A stretch of DNA of 61,143 bases. Source: Pseudomonas sp. C2B4 (GTDB lineage: Bacteria; Pseudomonadota; Gammaproteobacteria; Pseudomonadales; Pseudomonadaceae). The translations under genes were made by a program, and so were the position numbers. The notes beneath the pieces were generated by a model. That model was not told where the DNA came from and ran no database searches. It saw only the letters and a program-made list of their open reading frames with translations. Numbering within the stretch: the first letter of the stretch is position 1; each line of letters starts with the position of its first letter. Positions 1-8,837 of the stretch are shown here, one piece after another. Location: assembly GCF_013359695.1 (NCBI RefSeq), contig NZ_JABFMU010000040.1, positions 1 to 61,143 on the forward strand, read 5' to 3'.

Positions 1-42
1 GAAAACCGAGAAAGCGATGCTGAGAAGGGTTTGGCGTTTCAT
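1..42 (-). CDS. 5' end of an unidentified exported protein (partial)
   Basis: The complement of the window's first 42 bases reads ATG followed by an open frame, MKRQTLLSIAFSVF, that runs off the edge. A basic start followed by a hydrophobic run is what a signal peptide looks like, and a GGAG lies about ten bases before the ATG. Only 14 codons are visible, so the protein cannot be named. It would be divergent from the GST gene at 264. Confidence 0.45.
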   Translation of the reverse strand, partial: MKRQTLLSIAFSVF

Positions 43-263
43 GATCGTGTGCTCCGGGGTGTAATGGGTTGGTATGGAGCAGATGTTACGCCGCAGGATT
101 TTTAAGAGAACTTGATTGAGGTGATTGCGAACATCGACGGGATTGATAGACCGGGCGACTCACCCCTTGCGGGTTTGATGATGCAGTCGTCGGATCGCTG
201 GGGCGCGGTCGGTGGCGGGTTCTACACTGGTTAGCTGGCGCGAGCCATCGCAAGGAGAGGTGT

Positions 264-887
264 ATGTATCAGCTCTACGGTTATCAAAACTCTGGCGCCG
301 CGGCGATTGAGGCTGCCCTTGTGCTGTGCGGGGTTGCGTTTCGCTTCATCGATGTCGAGTCGTCCGCGGAAGCCGCCCAGGATCTGCGCAAGCTCAATCC
401 CCTCAAGCAGATCCCGACCCTGCAGTTGCCTGACGGCAGCATCCTGACCGAGAGCGCGGCCATCCTGATTCACCTGGGGCTGACGTTTCCCGAGTCGAAA
501 CTGCTGCCGGACAACCCTGCCGACCGCGATCAGGCCATACGCGGCCTGGTCTACATTGTCAGTAATTGCTACGCCGCCATCGGCGTCATCGATTACCCGG
601 AACGCTGGCTGGCCGAGGCGGATGACGCTTCGCGCAAAAACCTGATCGCGGGCAGTCGCGCGCGGCTGCACTGGAGTTGGGAAGTGTTTGCCGATCAGTT
701 TTCGGCAGAGTTGTATCTGGACGACGAGAGGCCTGGCGCTCTGGATGTACTGGCGGCGGTGATTACACGTTGGGCAGGGACCCGGGAGCATCTGCGCAAC
801 ACCCGGCCGGGCTTTTTCGCCTGGCTGGAACGCATCGACCGCCATCCGATATTGGCCCCGGTCTTTGCCCGGCACTGGCCCTCCTGA
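264..887 (+). CDS. glutathione S-transferase family protein
   Basis: 207-residue cytosolic GST-fold protein. The N-terminal thioredoxin-like half starts MYQLYGYQNSG and carries the LNPLKQIPTL segment with the cis-proline and the LTESAAI glutathione-contact motif (about residues 60-70). The C-terminal half is the all-helical GST domain. The residue usually activating glutathione would lie near Y6 or S10, but the first motif is not canonical, so substrate and even activity are unknown. The start is fixed by AAGGAG seven bases before the ATG. It stands alone, followed by a REP pair that may act as its 3' end. Confidence 0.85.
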   Translation: MYQLYGYQNSGAAAIEAALVLCGVAFRFIDVESSAEAAQDLRKLNPLKQIPTLQLPDGSILTESAAILIHLGLTFPESKLLPDNPADRDQAIRGLVYIVSNCYAAIGVIDYPERWLAEADDASRKNLIAGSRARLHWSWEVFADQFSAELYLDDERPGALDVLAAVITRWAGTREHLRNTRPGFFAWLERIDRHPILAPVFARHWPS

Positions 888-904
888 ACACTGAAAATCT
901 TCCC

Positions 905-994
905 TGTGGGAGCGAGCCTGCTCGCGAATACGGTGTATCAGCCAATGCATGCGGCGACTGACACACCGCTTTCGCGAGCAGGCTCGCTCCCACA
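905..994. repeat. REP pair (REPIN), inward orientation
   Basis: Two copies of the 24-base REP core face each other as a long inverted repeat: TGTGGGAGCGAGCC..GAA on the left and its complement on the right, separated by about 40 unrelated bases. It sits between the convergent 3' ends of the GST and CBS genes. REPINs of this type are mobilised in trans by RAYT transposases in P. fluorescens; no RAYT gene is in the window. Confidence 0.95.
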
Positions 995-1015
995 GGGATG
1001 TGTGGTGATTTCCAG

Positions 1016-1456
1016 TTACTCGCCGCGAATGTACTGCTCCAGCTGGCGAATCAACTCTGCCTGTTCGGCGATGGCTTCCTTGACCAGGTCACCGATCGAC
1101 AGCAGGCCGATCAGCTTGCCGTCTTCCACTACCGGCAGGTGACGCAGGCGTTTGTCGGACATGATGCCCAGGCAGGTATCGACAGTCTGGTGGGTGTCCA
1201 CGGTAATCACTGGGGAGACCATGATGTCGCGCACCGGCGTGCCCACCGAAGAGCGCCCGTGCAGTACCAGTTTGCGCGCATAGTCGCGTTCACTGATGAT
1301 GCCCAGCACCTGGTCGTTATCCACCACCAGCAAGGCACCGACGTTCTTTTCGGCCATCTTCATCAGCGCTTCCAGCACCATGTGATCAGGTTTGATCTGG
1401 TGCACTTCCTGGTTTTTCTGATCTTTCAACTTGAGCAGTTGCGCGACGGTTTTCAT
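1016..1456 (-). CDS. CBS-domain protein
   Basis: 146-residue protein starting MKTVAQLLKLK, made almost entirely of two CBS motifs: first repeat about residues 15-70 (ending LGIISERDYARK), second about 78-135 (LPVVEDGKLIGLLSIGDLVK). Paired CBS motifs form a Bateman module that binds adenine nucleotides and senses energy state. No catalytic domain is attached, so it is a stand-alone sensor or regulatory partner. An upstream in-frame ATG at 1543 would add 29 residues unlike the family, so the start at 1456 is preferred. Function in this organism is not known. Confidence 0.88.
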   Translation of the reverse strand: MKTVAQLLKLKDQKNQEVHQIKPDHMVLEALMKMAEKNVGALLVVDNDQVLGIISERDYARKLVLHGRSSVGTPVRDIMVSPVITVDTHQTVDTCLGIMSDKRLRHLPVVEDGKLIGLLSIGDLVKEAIAEQAELIRQLEQYIRGE

Positions 1457-1614
1457 GGCGGTTTCCCGGGTGTTGTCGTTGTCCTTGAAGAATCGTAGAC
1501 CCAAGCGCGCAGGGCAAGAGCGAAAGCGTCGGATAATGCGCAAAAAACGTCATTTGGTGGTTTTTCCTCTTCAAACTTCACCTGGACGCGGTTACCGACA
1601 CACCACATATCCAA

Positions 1615-1704
1615 TGTGGGAGCGAGCCTGCTCGCGAATGCGGTGGGTCAGTCGGCACTTGTATTGGTTGACACACCGCCTTCGCGAGCAGGCTCGCTCC
1701 CACA
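1615..1704. repeat. REP pair (REPIN), inward, in the CBS-polB gap
   Basis: Standard inward pair of the 24-base REP core. It occupies the middle of the 313-base gap (1457-1769) between the divergent CBS and polB genes. The rest of that gap holds the presumed promoters of both genes. I looked for a LexA box (CTG-N10-CAG) before polB and found no convincing one. Confidence 0.95.
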
Positions 1705-1769
1705 GAGATCGCATCCAGGTCTCATTGAGCGCGTAGAATCAACACCCTGAATCAACTCCGAGGTTTGCA

Positions 1770-4133
1770 GTGGTGGATTTACCCCAGGGCTTCGTCCTGA
1801 CCCGGCATTGGCGCGATACCCCGGCGGGTACGGAAGTCGAGTTCTGGCTGGCAACCGACAGCGGTCCCCGGCGCCTCCGTCTGCCTTATCAGCCGTCGGT
1901 GGCGTTCATCCCGGCTTGCCAGCGCGAGCAGGCCGAGGCGTTGTTGCATGACGAAAAGAACGTCGAGCTCAAGCCCCTGGCCCTGCAGGATTTCGAACAC
2001 CGGCAGGTCGTCGGCCTGTATTGCCGACAGCACGGCCAATTGATGCGCCTGGAAACCAGTCTGCGCCGGGCCGGCGTCGACGTGTACGAAGCCGACGTGC
2101 GTCCGCCGGAGCGCTACCTGATGGAGCGCTTCATCACCGCACCGGTGCGCTTTGGCGGCACACCGGGGGCCGATGGCCTGCTGCTCGATGCGCAGATGAA
2201 ACCCGACCCCGACTACCGGCCGAACCTCAGGCTGGTGTCCCTGGACATCGAAACCACCGCCCAGGGCGATTTGTACTCCATTGCCCTGGAGGGCTGTGGC
2301 GAGCGTCAGGTGTACATGCTCGGCCCGGCCAATGGCGACGACAGCGCGGTAGATTTCCAGCTCGAGTACTGCGAGTCGCGCACCGTGCTGCTGAAAAGGC
2401 TCAACGACTGGTTCGCCCGACATGACCCCGACGCCCTCATCGGCTGGAACGTCGTGCAGTTCGACCTTCGGGTGTTGCACGAGCACGCCCGGCGTCTGGG
2501 CGTGCCGTTGAAACTGGGACGCGGCGGCGAGGAAATGCAGTGGCGCGAACACGGCAGCGGCAACCATTACTTCGCGTCCGCCGCCGGCCGGCTGATCATC
2601 GACGGCATCGAAGCCCTGCGTTCGGCGACCTGGAGTTTCCCGTCATTCAGCCTGGAAAACGTCGCGCAAACCCTGCTCGGCGAAGGCAAGTCAATCGACA
2701 ACCCTTACCAGCGCATGGACGAAATCAACCGCATGTTCGCCGAGGACAAACCGGCGCTGGCCAAGTACAACCTCAAGGACTGCGAGCTGGTCACGCGGAT
2801 CTTCGCCAAGACCGAGCTACTGAAGTTTTTGCTGGAGCGATCCAGCGTCACCGGTTTGCCGGTGGACCGCATGGGCGGCTCGGTGGCGGCGTTCACCCAT
2901 CTCTACATGCCCTTGATGCATCGCCAGGGCTTCGTCGCCCCCAATCTGGGCGGCAAACCACCGCAAGCCAGCCCCGGCGGTTTTGTCATGGACTCGCAAC
3001 CGGGCCTGTACGAATCGGTGCTGGTGTTCGACTACAAAAGCCTCTACCCCTCGATCATCCGCACGTTTCTCATCGACCCGGTGGGCCTGATCGAGGGGCT
3101 CAAACATCCTGACGATGCCGATTCGGTGCCGGGTTTTCGCGGGGCGCGGTTTTCCCGTACCCGTCATTGCCTGCCGTCCATCGTCGCCAGGGTTGCCGAA
3201 GGCCGGGAAACCGCCAAGCGCGAGCACAACGCGCCGTTGTCCCAGGCGCTGAAGATCATCATGAACGCGTTCTACGGCGTACTCGGTTCCAGCGGTTGCC
3301 GCTTCTTCGACACGCGCCTGGCGTCGTCCATTACCTTGCGCGGCCACGAAATCATGCTGCGCACCCGCCAGTTGATCGAAGCCCAGGGGCACACGGTGAT
3401 ATATGGCGACACCGACTCTACCTTCGTCTGGCTGCGTCGCGCCCATGGCCAACAGGAAGCGGCGCAGATTGGCCAGGCACTGGTGGGCTACGTCAACCAG
3501 TGGTGGCGAGACCACGTGCGTGAAGAGTACGGCCTGGAGAGTGCCCTGGAGTTGCAGTACGAAACCCACTACAAGCGCTTTCTGATGCCGACCATTCGCG
3601 GCGCGGAGGAGGGCAGCAAGAAGCGTTATGCGGGGTTGGTCACCCGTGCCGATGGCACTGACGAGATGGTCTACAAAGGCCTGGAAACGGTGCGGACCGA
3701 TTGGTCGCCGCTGGCCCGGCAATTCCAGCAGGAGCTGTACCTGCGGATCTTTCAACGCAAGCCCTATCAGGACTACGTGCGCGACTACGTGGCCAAGACC
3801 CTGGCGGGCGAGTTCGACGAGCGCCTGATTTATCGCAAGCGCCTGCGCCGTACCCTCGACGACTACCAGCGCAACGTCCCGCCGCACGTTCGGGCGGCAC
3901 GCATCGCGGACGATTACAACGACAGTCAGGGCCGTCCGCGTCAGTACCAGAACGGTGGCTGGATCAGTTACGTGATCACCGCCGCCGGCCCCGAACCGCT
4001 GGAAATCCGCACGGCGCCCATCGACTACGACCACTACATCAGCAAACAACTGCAACCGGTGGCGGACGCGATCCTGCCGTTTGTCGACGATGATTTCTCA
4101 ACCCTGATTGGGGGGCAACTGGGCCTGTTTTGA
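1770..4133 (+). CDS. polB: DNA polymerase II (family B)
   Basis: 787 residues, against 783 in E. coli Pol II. The 3'-5' exonuclease comes first, with Exo I motif SLDIETT (acidic residues 159 and 161). The polymerase domain has motif A DYKSLYPSIIR at about 421-431, motif B with NAFYGVLGS at about 502, and motif C YGDTDS near 545-550. In E. coli this enzyme is SOS-induced and works in replication restart and translesion synthesis. The start is a GTG with GAGG about eight bases before it; a second GTG follows directly. Its 3' end overlaps the convergent DUF1810 gene by 36 bases. Confidence 0.95.
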   Translation: MVDLPQGFVLTRHWRDTPAGTEVEFWLATDSGPRRLRLPYQPSVAFIPACQREQAEALLHDEKNVELKPLALQDFEHRQVVGLYCRQHGQLMRLETSLRRAGVDVYEADVRPPERYLMERFITAPVRFGGTPGADGLLLDAQMKPDPDYRPNLRLVSLDIETTAQGDLYSIALEGCGERQVYMLGPANGDDSAVDFQLEYCESRTVLLKRLNDWFARHDPDALIGWNVVQFDLRVLHEHARRLGVPLKLGRGGEEMQWREHGSGNHYFASAAGRLIIDGIEALRSATWSFPSFSLENVAQTLLGEGKSIDNPYQRMDEINRMFAEDKPALAKYNLKDCELVTRIFAKTELLKFLLERSSVTGLPVDRMGGSVAAFTHLYMPLMHRQGFVAPNLGGKPPQASPGGFVMDSQPGLYESVLVFDYKSLYPSIIRTFLIDPVGLIEGLKHPDDADSVPGFRGARFSRTRHCLPSIVARVAEGRETAKREHNAPLSQALKIIMNAFYGVLGSSGCRFFDTRLASSITLRGHEIMLRTRQLIEAQGHTVIYGDTDSTFVWLRRAHGQQEAAQIGQALVGYVNQWWRDHVREEYGLESALELQYETHYKRFLMPTIRGAEEGSKKRYAGLVTRADGTDEMVYKGLETVRTDWSPLARQFQQELYLRIFQRKPYQDYVRDYVAKTLAGEFDERLIYRKRLRRTLDDYQRNVPPHVRAARIADDYNDSQGRPRQYQNGGWISYVITAAGPEPLEIRTAPIDYDHYISKQLQPVADAILPFVDDDFSTLIGGQLGLF

Positions 4134-4568
4134 GTCCATCAGCGACAATGTCCAGTCGTCCAGGATGCCATGGAAGTACTGGTTCAAGGCTTGATGAAAC
4201 GGACTGTTTTCGGGAGCGACCTCGGCAAACAGCGTCATCGACGAATGAAATTTCAGGTCGTCCGGATGGCCGAAAATCGCCGCCACCGAACGCTGCTGGA
4301 TGTTCAGCACTTCATGGGTGCACGTGCGCAACCGGGCACCGAGCACAGGGTGATCAAGGTAGGCCTGGGCCTCTTCCCGGGAGCGGATCGCATAGCGCCG
4401 GGACATTTCGCTGTCACCCAGGCCGGCGAATTGTGGAAACACGAACCACATCCAGTGGCTGCGCTTGTGACCGGCGTTCAGTTCGGCCTGGACCCGGTCG
4501 AACACCGGGTCTTGCGCCTGGATAAAGCGCTGCAGGTTAAAGGCGTCCGATTGATCGGTGCTTCTCAT
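4098..4568 (-). CDS. DUF1810 family protein
   Basis: 156 residues beginning MRSTDQSDAFNLQRF. The sequence HWMWFVFPQ followed by GLG (about 38-52), the YLDHPVLGARL segment and the C-terminal FHQALNQYFHG are the marks of DUF1810, a small helical bacterial family without an established function. GAGGG lies nine bases before the ATG. The last 36 bases overlap the end of polB on the other strand, so the two transcripts are convergent with complementary 3' ends. Confidence 0.88.
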   Translation of the reverse strand: MRSTDQSDAFNLQRFIQAQDPVFDRVQAELNAGHKRSHWMWFVFPQFAGLGDSEMSRRYAIRSREEAQAYLDHPVLGARLRTCTHEVLNIQQRSVAAIFGHPDDLKFHSSMTLFAEVAPENSPFHQALNQYFHGILDDWTLSLMDSKQAQLPPNQG

Positions 4569-4595
4569 GGCGAAGCCCTCTGGCAGCGTGATGGC

Positions 4596-5417
4596 TCAGA
4601 CCATGGCCAGCCGCTGCTTGCGTTTGGGCGCGTGAAACGCTTGGTCCAGCGCCTCCAGATCCCCGGTTTCAAGCTGCAGTCCGGCGGCTTGGGCGTTGAG
4701 TTGCACATGCTCGGGGCGAACTGCCTTGGGAATGGCGATCACGCCATTCTGGCGCAGTAGCCAGGCCAGCGAAACCTGGGCAGGCGTCACGCCATGACGG
4801 CTGGCTACCTGCTTGAGTATGGCATTGGCCAACATCTGCCCTCCCTGGCCAATCGGACAATAGGCCATGACGGGCATCCTGTGCTGCTGGCACCAGGGCA
4901 GTAAATCAAATTCTATCCCGCGTTCCTCCAGGTTGTAGAGCACCTGATTGGTGGCGCAGGCCGGGGCGTCCAGTTCCAGCAGATCATCGACGTCAAAATT
5001 GGACACACCCCAACGGCCGATCTTGCCGGCTTCGCGCAGGCGTTCGAAGGCGTCGACGGTTTCTTCCAGTGGGTACTGGCCGCGCCAGTGCAGCAGGTAC
5101 ATATCGATGTAATCGGTGTCGAGCCGGCGAAGGCTGCGTTCGCAGGCCTCGGGGATGCCCTTGCGACTGGCGTTGTGCGGGTAGACCTTGCTGACCAGGA
5201 ACACCTTGTCGCGCTGACCGGCGATGGCTTGCGCCACGACCTCCTCGGCGCCGCCTTCGGCATACATTTCGGCGGTGTCGATCAGGGTCATGCCCAACTC
5301 GATACCCAGGCGCAGGGCGGCGACTTCCTCGTTGTGGCGGGATCGGTCTTCGCCCATTTGCCAGGTGCCCTGGCCGATGGCTGGCACGTTGATACCGGCC
5401 AATTCCACAGTGCGCAT
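4596..5417 (-). CDS. aldo/keto reductase
   Basis: 273-residue NADPH-dependent (beta/alpha)8 barrel oxidoreductase. The family signatures are GTWQMGE near residue 18, the catalytic tyrosine in DTAEMYAEGGAEE, the conserved lysine in FLVSKVYPH, the histidine in YLLHWRG and the C-terminal cofactor patch IAIPKAVRPEHV. A strong AAAGGAGG lies five bases before the ATG at 5417, ruling out the longer upstream frame. It probably reduces small aldehydes or ketones; the physiological substrate cannot be read from sequence. It is followed at 28 bases by DUF1810 on the same strand. Confidence 0.9.
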   Translation of the reverse strand: MRTVELAGINVPAIGQGTWQMGEDRSRHNEEVAALRLGIELGMTLIDTAEMYAEGGAEEVVAQAIAGQRDKVFLVSKVYPHNASRKGIPEACERSLRRLDTDYIDMYLLHWRGQYPLEETVDAFERLREAGKIGRWGVSNFDVDDLLELDAPACATNQVLYNLEERGIEFDLLPWCQQHRMPVMAYCPIGQGGQMLANAILKQVASRHGVTPAQVSLAWLLRQNGVIAIPKAVRPEHVQLNAQAAGLQLETGDLEALDQAFHAPKRKQRLAMV

Positions 5418-5592
5418 TGATACCTCCTTTGATGACCCAATCATGTGTGATGGGCAACAGCATAGCCCCCGAGGTTCCTGCCGGTGATCGATTGCTTGCC
5501 GCCGACACTGCACTTTTTTGCAAACGATGGCTCTACCCTTGGCCAGCCCGCGGCGATCCCCACCGCAGGCCCATGCCCAAGTTCAAGAACCC

Positions 5593-6342
5593 ATGGCTCG
5601 AGCGTTACCCTTCGATTCCCCCCATTTGCGTCGCTGTCGCCTGCTGCTGAGCGGCCTGTTCATGTGCCTCGCCACCGGCTGCAGCCACCAGGACGGCAAT
5701 GGCCTGTTCACCCAGTTGCGCGAAGGCAAACCCCAGGAATTCCTGCAAACCAGCGTCGACCGCATGGCCACCCTGACCATGCGCGACAACCTCGACAGCC
5801 TCTATGTGCTGATGAACAAGCTCTACCTGCGTAATCCGGACGAGTTGAAAAAATCCGGTTTCCTCGACGCCCGCACCGCGGGCAAGCAAGTGCGCATGGC
5901 GATCGAACAGCAACAGCCGCTGCCCACCCTGGGCGGTAAAAAAGACCTGGCGGCGCTGCGCTTCGCCATGAGCCCGGAATTTCTCGGTGACCGGGTCGGC
6001 GCGTTCATCTATGCCATTGGCAGCATGCTGGTCACCGCCCACGGCAATCGCCTGGAGTTTTACATGACGGATGCGATCAACCCGACCTTCGTCAGCAACG
6101 CCGCGCGCAACATCGAAATCGCCACCTGGATCTTGAGCCAGCGGCAGAACAAGGAGGGCCAGCCCCTGCTGTTCTCCAATGAGATCTCGGAGGAGGGCAG
6201 CAACCTGAGTTTTGCCGTGGAGTTCGGGAAGATCGTTGCCCGGCTGGACCTGCTGACCCAGATGCTGGATGAGCGCTATCGGCGGATCGGCTTGAATTAT
6301 GCGCAGAGTTTGCTGTTTCTGAATTTCCTCCCAGTGCAGTAG
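5593..6342 (+). CDS. putative lipoprotein of unknown function
   Basis: 249 residues from the ATG at 5593. A basic start, the hydrophobic run LLLSGLFMCLATGC and a lipobox (LATGC, cysteine near residue 29) predict an outer or inner membrane lipoprotein. The mature part is mostly helical with no motif I recognise; the middle carries FIYAIGSMLVTAHGNRLEFY, perhaps a buried hydrophobic helix. The start is uncertain: the frame is open from 5518 and no good ribosome site precedes either ATG. It is divergent from the aldo/keto reductase. Confidence 0.75.
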   Translation: MARALPFDSPHLRRCRLLLSGLFMCLATGCSHQDGNGLFTQLREGKPQEFLQTSVDRMATLTMRDNLDSLYVLMNKLYLRNPDELKKSGFLDARTAGKQVRMAIEQQQPLPTLGGKKDLAALRFAMSPEFLGDRVGAFIYAIGSMLVTAHGNRLEFYMTDAINPTFVSNAARNIEIATWILSQRQNKEGQPLLFSNEISEEGSNLSFAVEFGKIVARLDLLTQMLDERYRRIGLNYAQSLLFLNFLPVQ

Positions 6343-6357
6343 CAGCGCCAATTTCCC

Positions 6358-6447
6358 TGTGGGAGCGAGCCTGCTCGCGAAGAGGGGGTGTCAGTCAACA
6401 TTTGAAGCGACTGACATTACGCCTTCGCGAGCAGGCTCGCTCCCACA
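6358..6447. repeat. REP pair (REPIN), inward
   Basis: Two intact REP cores as an inverted pair, starting only 16 bases after the stop codon of the lipoprotein gene and ending about 100 bases before the TSUP transporter. Confidence 0.95.
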
Positions 6448-6558
6448 GGGTCAAGTGTGTGTTGGGTATAAAGATAGATCGCATCGATATATGTAGTTAT
6501 AAGAAAAATCGCTATGCTGCGGGCCTGAAATTTCCCTGCGGTCTATGTGGGCGTATTA

Positions 6559-7344
6559 ATGGATTTAGTGAACATCGGGTTGGTCGTTGCCGGGCTGGTC
6601 GTCGGCTTCATTGTCGGCATGACGGGCGTGGGTGGCGGATCGTTGATGACCCCCATCCTGCTCTGGTTCGGCATTAACCCGGCCACCGCCGTCGGCACCG
6701 ACCTGTTGTACGCGGCCATCACCAAATCCAGTGGTGTGCTGGTTCACAGAAAGAACAAAAACATCGACTGGGCGATTACCGGTTGGCTGACCCTCGGCAG
6801 TGTGCCGGCGGTGGCGATGACGCTGTGGTTCCTGAGCAGTCTGAACGAAGCGCCCGATGCGATGAACGCCATCATCAAACAGGCCCTGGGCTTCGTCCTC
6901 TTTGCCACGGCGCTGGCGATCCTGTTCAAGAAACGCCTGCTCGATTTCGCCCACAAACGTGCCGGTGGCCACTACAACCCCACTGGCCTGCGTTTGAATG
7001 TGCTGACAGTGATTACCGGCCTGGTGCTGGGCACTATGGTGGCGCTGACCTCCATCGGCGCCGGGGCCCTGGGTACTGTCGCGTTGTTCATCCTCTATCC
7101 GATGCTGCCGACCCGCCGACTGGTGGGCACGGAAATCGCGCACGCGGTACCCCTGACGCTGGTCGCCGGCCTTGGCCATGCGAGCATGGGCAATATGGAT
7201 TGGCACGTACTGGGTTACTTGCTGGTGGGTTCGTTGCCGGGGATTTACCTGGGCAGCCACCTGACCGGGCGCGTCTCCGATGAGTTGTTGCGTCCTTGCC
7301 TGGCCACGATGCTGGTATTGATCGGGTACAAATTGGCGTTCTAA
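6559..7344 (+). CDS. TSUP (TauE/SafE) family membrane transporter
   Basis: 261-residue inner-membrane protein with about eight hydrophobic segments in the usual two-lobe layout. The first lobe has GMTGVGGGSLMTPILL (about residues 20-35) and the second lobe the related TSIGAGALGTVALFILYP (about 160-177), the duplicated TSUP signature. Members export or import sulfite, sulfonates and other small sulfur or carbon anions; the substrate here is not visible. The ATG at 6559 is preferred, but an in-frame GTG at 6547 is possible because no clear ribosome site decides. Expression stands alone, after a REP pair. Confidence 0.88.
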   Translation: MDLVNIGLVVAGLVVGFIVGMTGVGGGSLMTPILLWFGINPATAVGTDLLYAAITKSSGVLVHRKNKNIDWAITGWLTLGSVPAVAMTLWFLSSLNEAPDAMNAIIKQALGFVLFATALAILFKKRLLDFAHKRAGGHYNPTGLRLNVLTVITGLVLGTMVALTSIGAGALGTVALFILYPMLPTRRLVGTEIAHAVPLTLVAGLGHASMGNMDWHVLGYLLVGSLPGIYLGSHLTGRVSDELLRPCLATMLVLIGYKLAF

Positions 7345-7378
7345 GTTGCGCTGAAGTAAGAAAGGCGTAACGCCGACT

Positions 7379-7747
7379 TCATTCGCGGGTGAATATTTCC
7401 AACAGATGCCCGTCCGGGTCATCGAAATACACCCGCCGTCCCCCCGCGTAATCATTGATCTGCTTCGGCCGCTGTTTGCCCGGATCGGCCCACCACGGCT
7501 GCCCGCGCGCCTCCAGGCGTGCGAATGCATGGTCGAAAGCATTGTCATCGAGCAAAAACGCGTAGTGCTGCGAGGCAATCGGTGGGTCGTTGTCGTAGAA
7601 GTCCAGCGACACATGATTGTCGAACCGCACGATCAGCATCGGCCCGAAGGGTTCCGGGGCGGACAGACCGAGCACTTCGACCAGAAAATGTGCCGACCGG
7701 TGTTTGTCGCGGCACCAGACAATGGTGTGGTTCAGCCGGACGCTCAT
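7379..7747 (-). CDS. VOC family (glyoxalase/dioxygenase-like) protein
   Basis: 122 residues beginning MSVRLNHTIVWCRDK. Two beta-alpha-beta-beta-beta modules are visible; the end RRVYFDDPDGHLLEIFTRE is the VOC C-terminal signature. Metal ligands would be H7 and the glutamate of LLEI. The family includes glyoxalase I, extradiol dioxygenases and drug-binding proteins, so activity is open. GAGG lies twelve bases before the ATG. It is convergent with the TSUP transporter, 34 bases away. Confidence 0.85.
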   Translation of the reverse strand: MSVRLNHTIVWCRDKHRSAHFLVEVLGLSAPEPFGPMLIVRFDNHVSLDFYDNDPPIASQHYAFLLDDNAFDHAFARLEARGQPWWADPGKQRPKQINDYAGGRRVYFDDPDGHLLEIFTRE

Positions 7748-7928
7748 GGAAGGGGCCTCGCGCGGGATCAGGCAACTGCTTTGTGATGTTTTCAGATTAG
7801 CCCAGCCTGTTGCGCATTGACTGCCCTGACCTAAGCTTGGGTCAAGGCGAGACACATTTGCGAAGCGTCACCGGAACGAACGCCGCAATGCGCAATCAGT
7901 AGAGCGTGGATATCAAAAGGAGATGCGC

Positions 7929-8492
7929 ATGCTCATCAGGTCACTGACCCTGGCTACCCTGCTGGCGATTGCCGGCCCCCTGTTCGCCGCCGATGGCGAT
8001 TCACCGCTGGATATCGACAGGGGCAGGGCTCGACCACTGATTGTCATCGCGCCGAGTACCGCAGATCCCGTCTGGAGAAACCTGAAACAATCCATGGAAG
8101 AGCCGGCCAACAAGCAGGGGCTGACCGAGCGCAACATCAGGGTGTACAGCGTGCTGAACATGTCCGGCCAACTCGACGGCAAGGATCTCGGCCAGCAGGA
8201 CACCATGGCCTTGATCCGTGCATTGAAACTGGGAGCCGGCGCGTTGCCGAAAGTGATTCTCGTGGGCAAGGACGGCGAGAAGAAACTCGAAAGTTCGGGG
8301 GAGGAATCGAAGACGGTCGACCTGAAAAAAATCTTCGACACCGTCGACGCCCTGCCGGCGACCGAGAAGGAAGCGGTTGTGCCAACACCGCCACCGGTGG
8401 CCGCGGAAGCCGCTCCGGCCAAGGGCGCCAAAAACGGCAAACCCGCCAAACCGGCGAAGCCCGCCAAGCCGCCTGAGCAGCCGGATGATTGA
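7929..8492 (+). CDS. secreted DUF4174 domain protein with Lys/Pro/Ala tail
   Basis: 187 residues. GGAG stands six bases before the ATG at 7929 and too close to the ATG at 7923, which decides the start. A signal peptide (LTLATLLAIAGPLFA) is followed by a DUF4174 domain (about 25-130: RPLIVIAPSTADP to GKDGEKKL), a thioredoxin-like fold seen in periplasmic proteins without the redox cysteines. The last 50 residues are low complexity, rich in P, A and K, with repeated KPAKPAKPAKP. The stop codon and its flanks are copied again 199 bases downstream. Confidence 0.85.
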   Translation: MLIRSLTLATLLAIAGPLFAADGDSPLDIDRGRARPLIVIAPSTADPVWRNLKQSMEEPANKQGLTERNIRVYSVLNMSGQLDGKDLGQQDTMALIRALKLGAGALPKVILVGKDGEKKLESSGEESKTVDLKKIFDTVDALPATEKEAVVPTPPPVAAEAAPAKGAKNGKPAKPAKPAKPPEQPDD

Positions 8493-8526
8493 TTTGATGC
8501 CCGGCTTTTGTGTCGAATGATGTACC

Positions 8527-8616
8527 TGTGGGAGCGAGCCTGCTCGCGAAGGCGTCAGGTCAGTCGCCATAGGTATTGACTGATACACCGCATTCGCGAG
8601 CAGGCTCGCTCCGACA
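8527..8616. repeat. REP pair (REPIN), inward, in duplication copy 1
   Basis: Inward REP pair inside the first copy of the tandem duplication. Its right core carries a substitution (CTCCGACA for CTCCCACA) that the second copy does not share. Confidence 0.95.
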
Positions 8617-8725
8617 TTGTTTTTTAGCGCCAGCCTGTTTACCAGTTGTAGCGATACCCCACAAAACCCGCCTGAGCAGCCGGATGATTGATTTGATGCA
8701 CGACCTTTGCTGCGAATGATGTACC

Positions 8726-8815
8726 TGTGGGAGCGAGCCTGCTCGCGAAGGCGTCAGGTCAGTCGCCATAGGTATTGACTGATATACCGCATTCGCGAGC
8801 AGGCTCGCTCCCACA
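8726..8815. repeat. REP pair (REPIN), inward, in duplication copy 2
   Basis: Inward REP pair inside the second copy of the tandem duplication, with both cores intact. It lies directly downstream of the autotransporter stop codon. Confidence 0.95.
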
Positions 8816-8837
8816 TTGTTTTTTAGCGCCAGCCTGT

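Noticed and set aside
1705..1769. LexA box before polB
   Set aside because: E. coli polB is SOS-controlled, so I looked for CTG-N10-CAG here; nothing close to consensus was found.
8639..8702. Possible remnant of a second autotransporter gene ending GFVGYRYNW
   Set aside because: The minus-strand reading of the duplication junction gives a plausible barrel end, but only the last codons match and the rest is explained by the 199-bp duplication.
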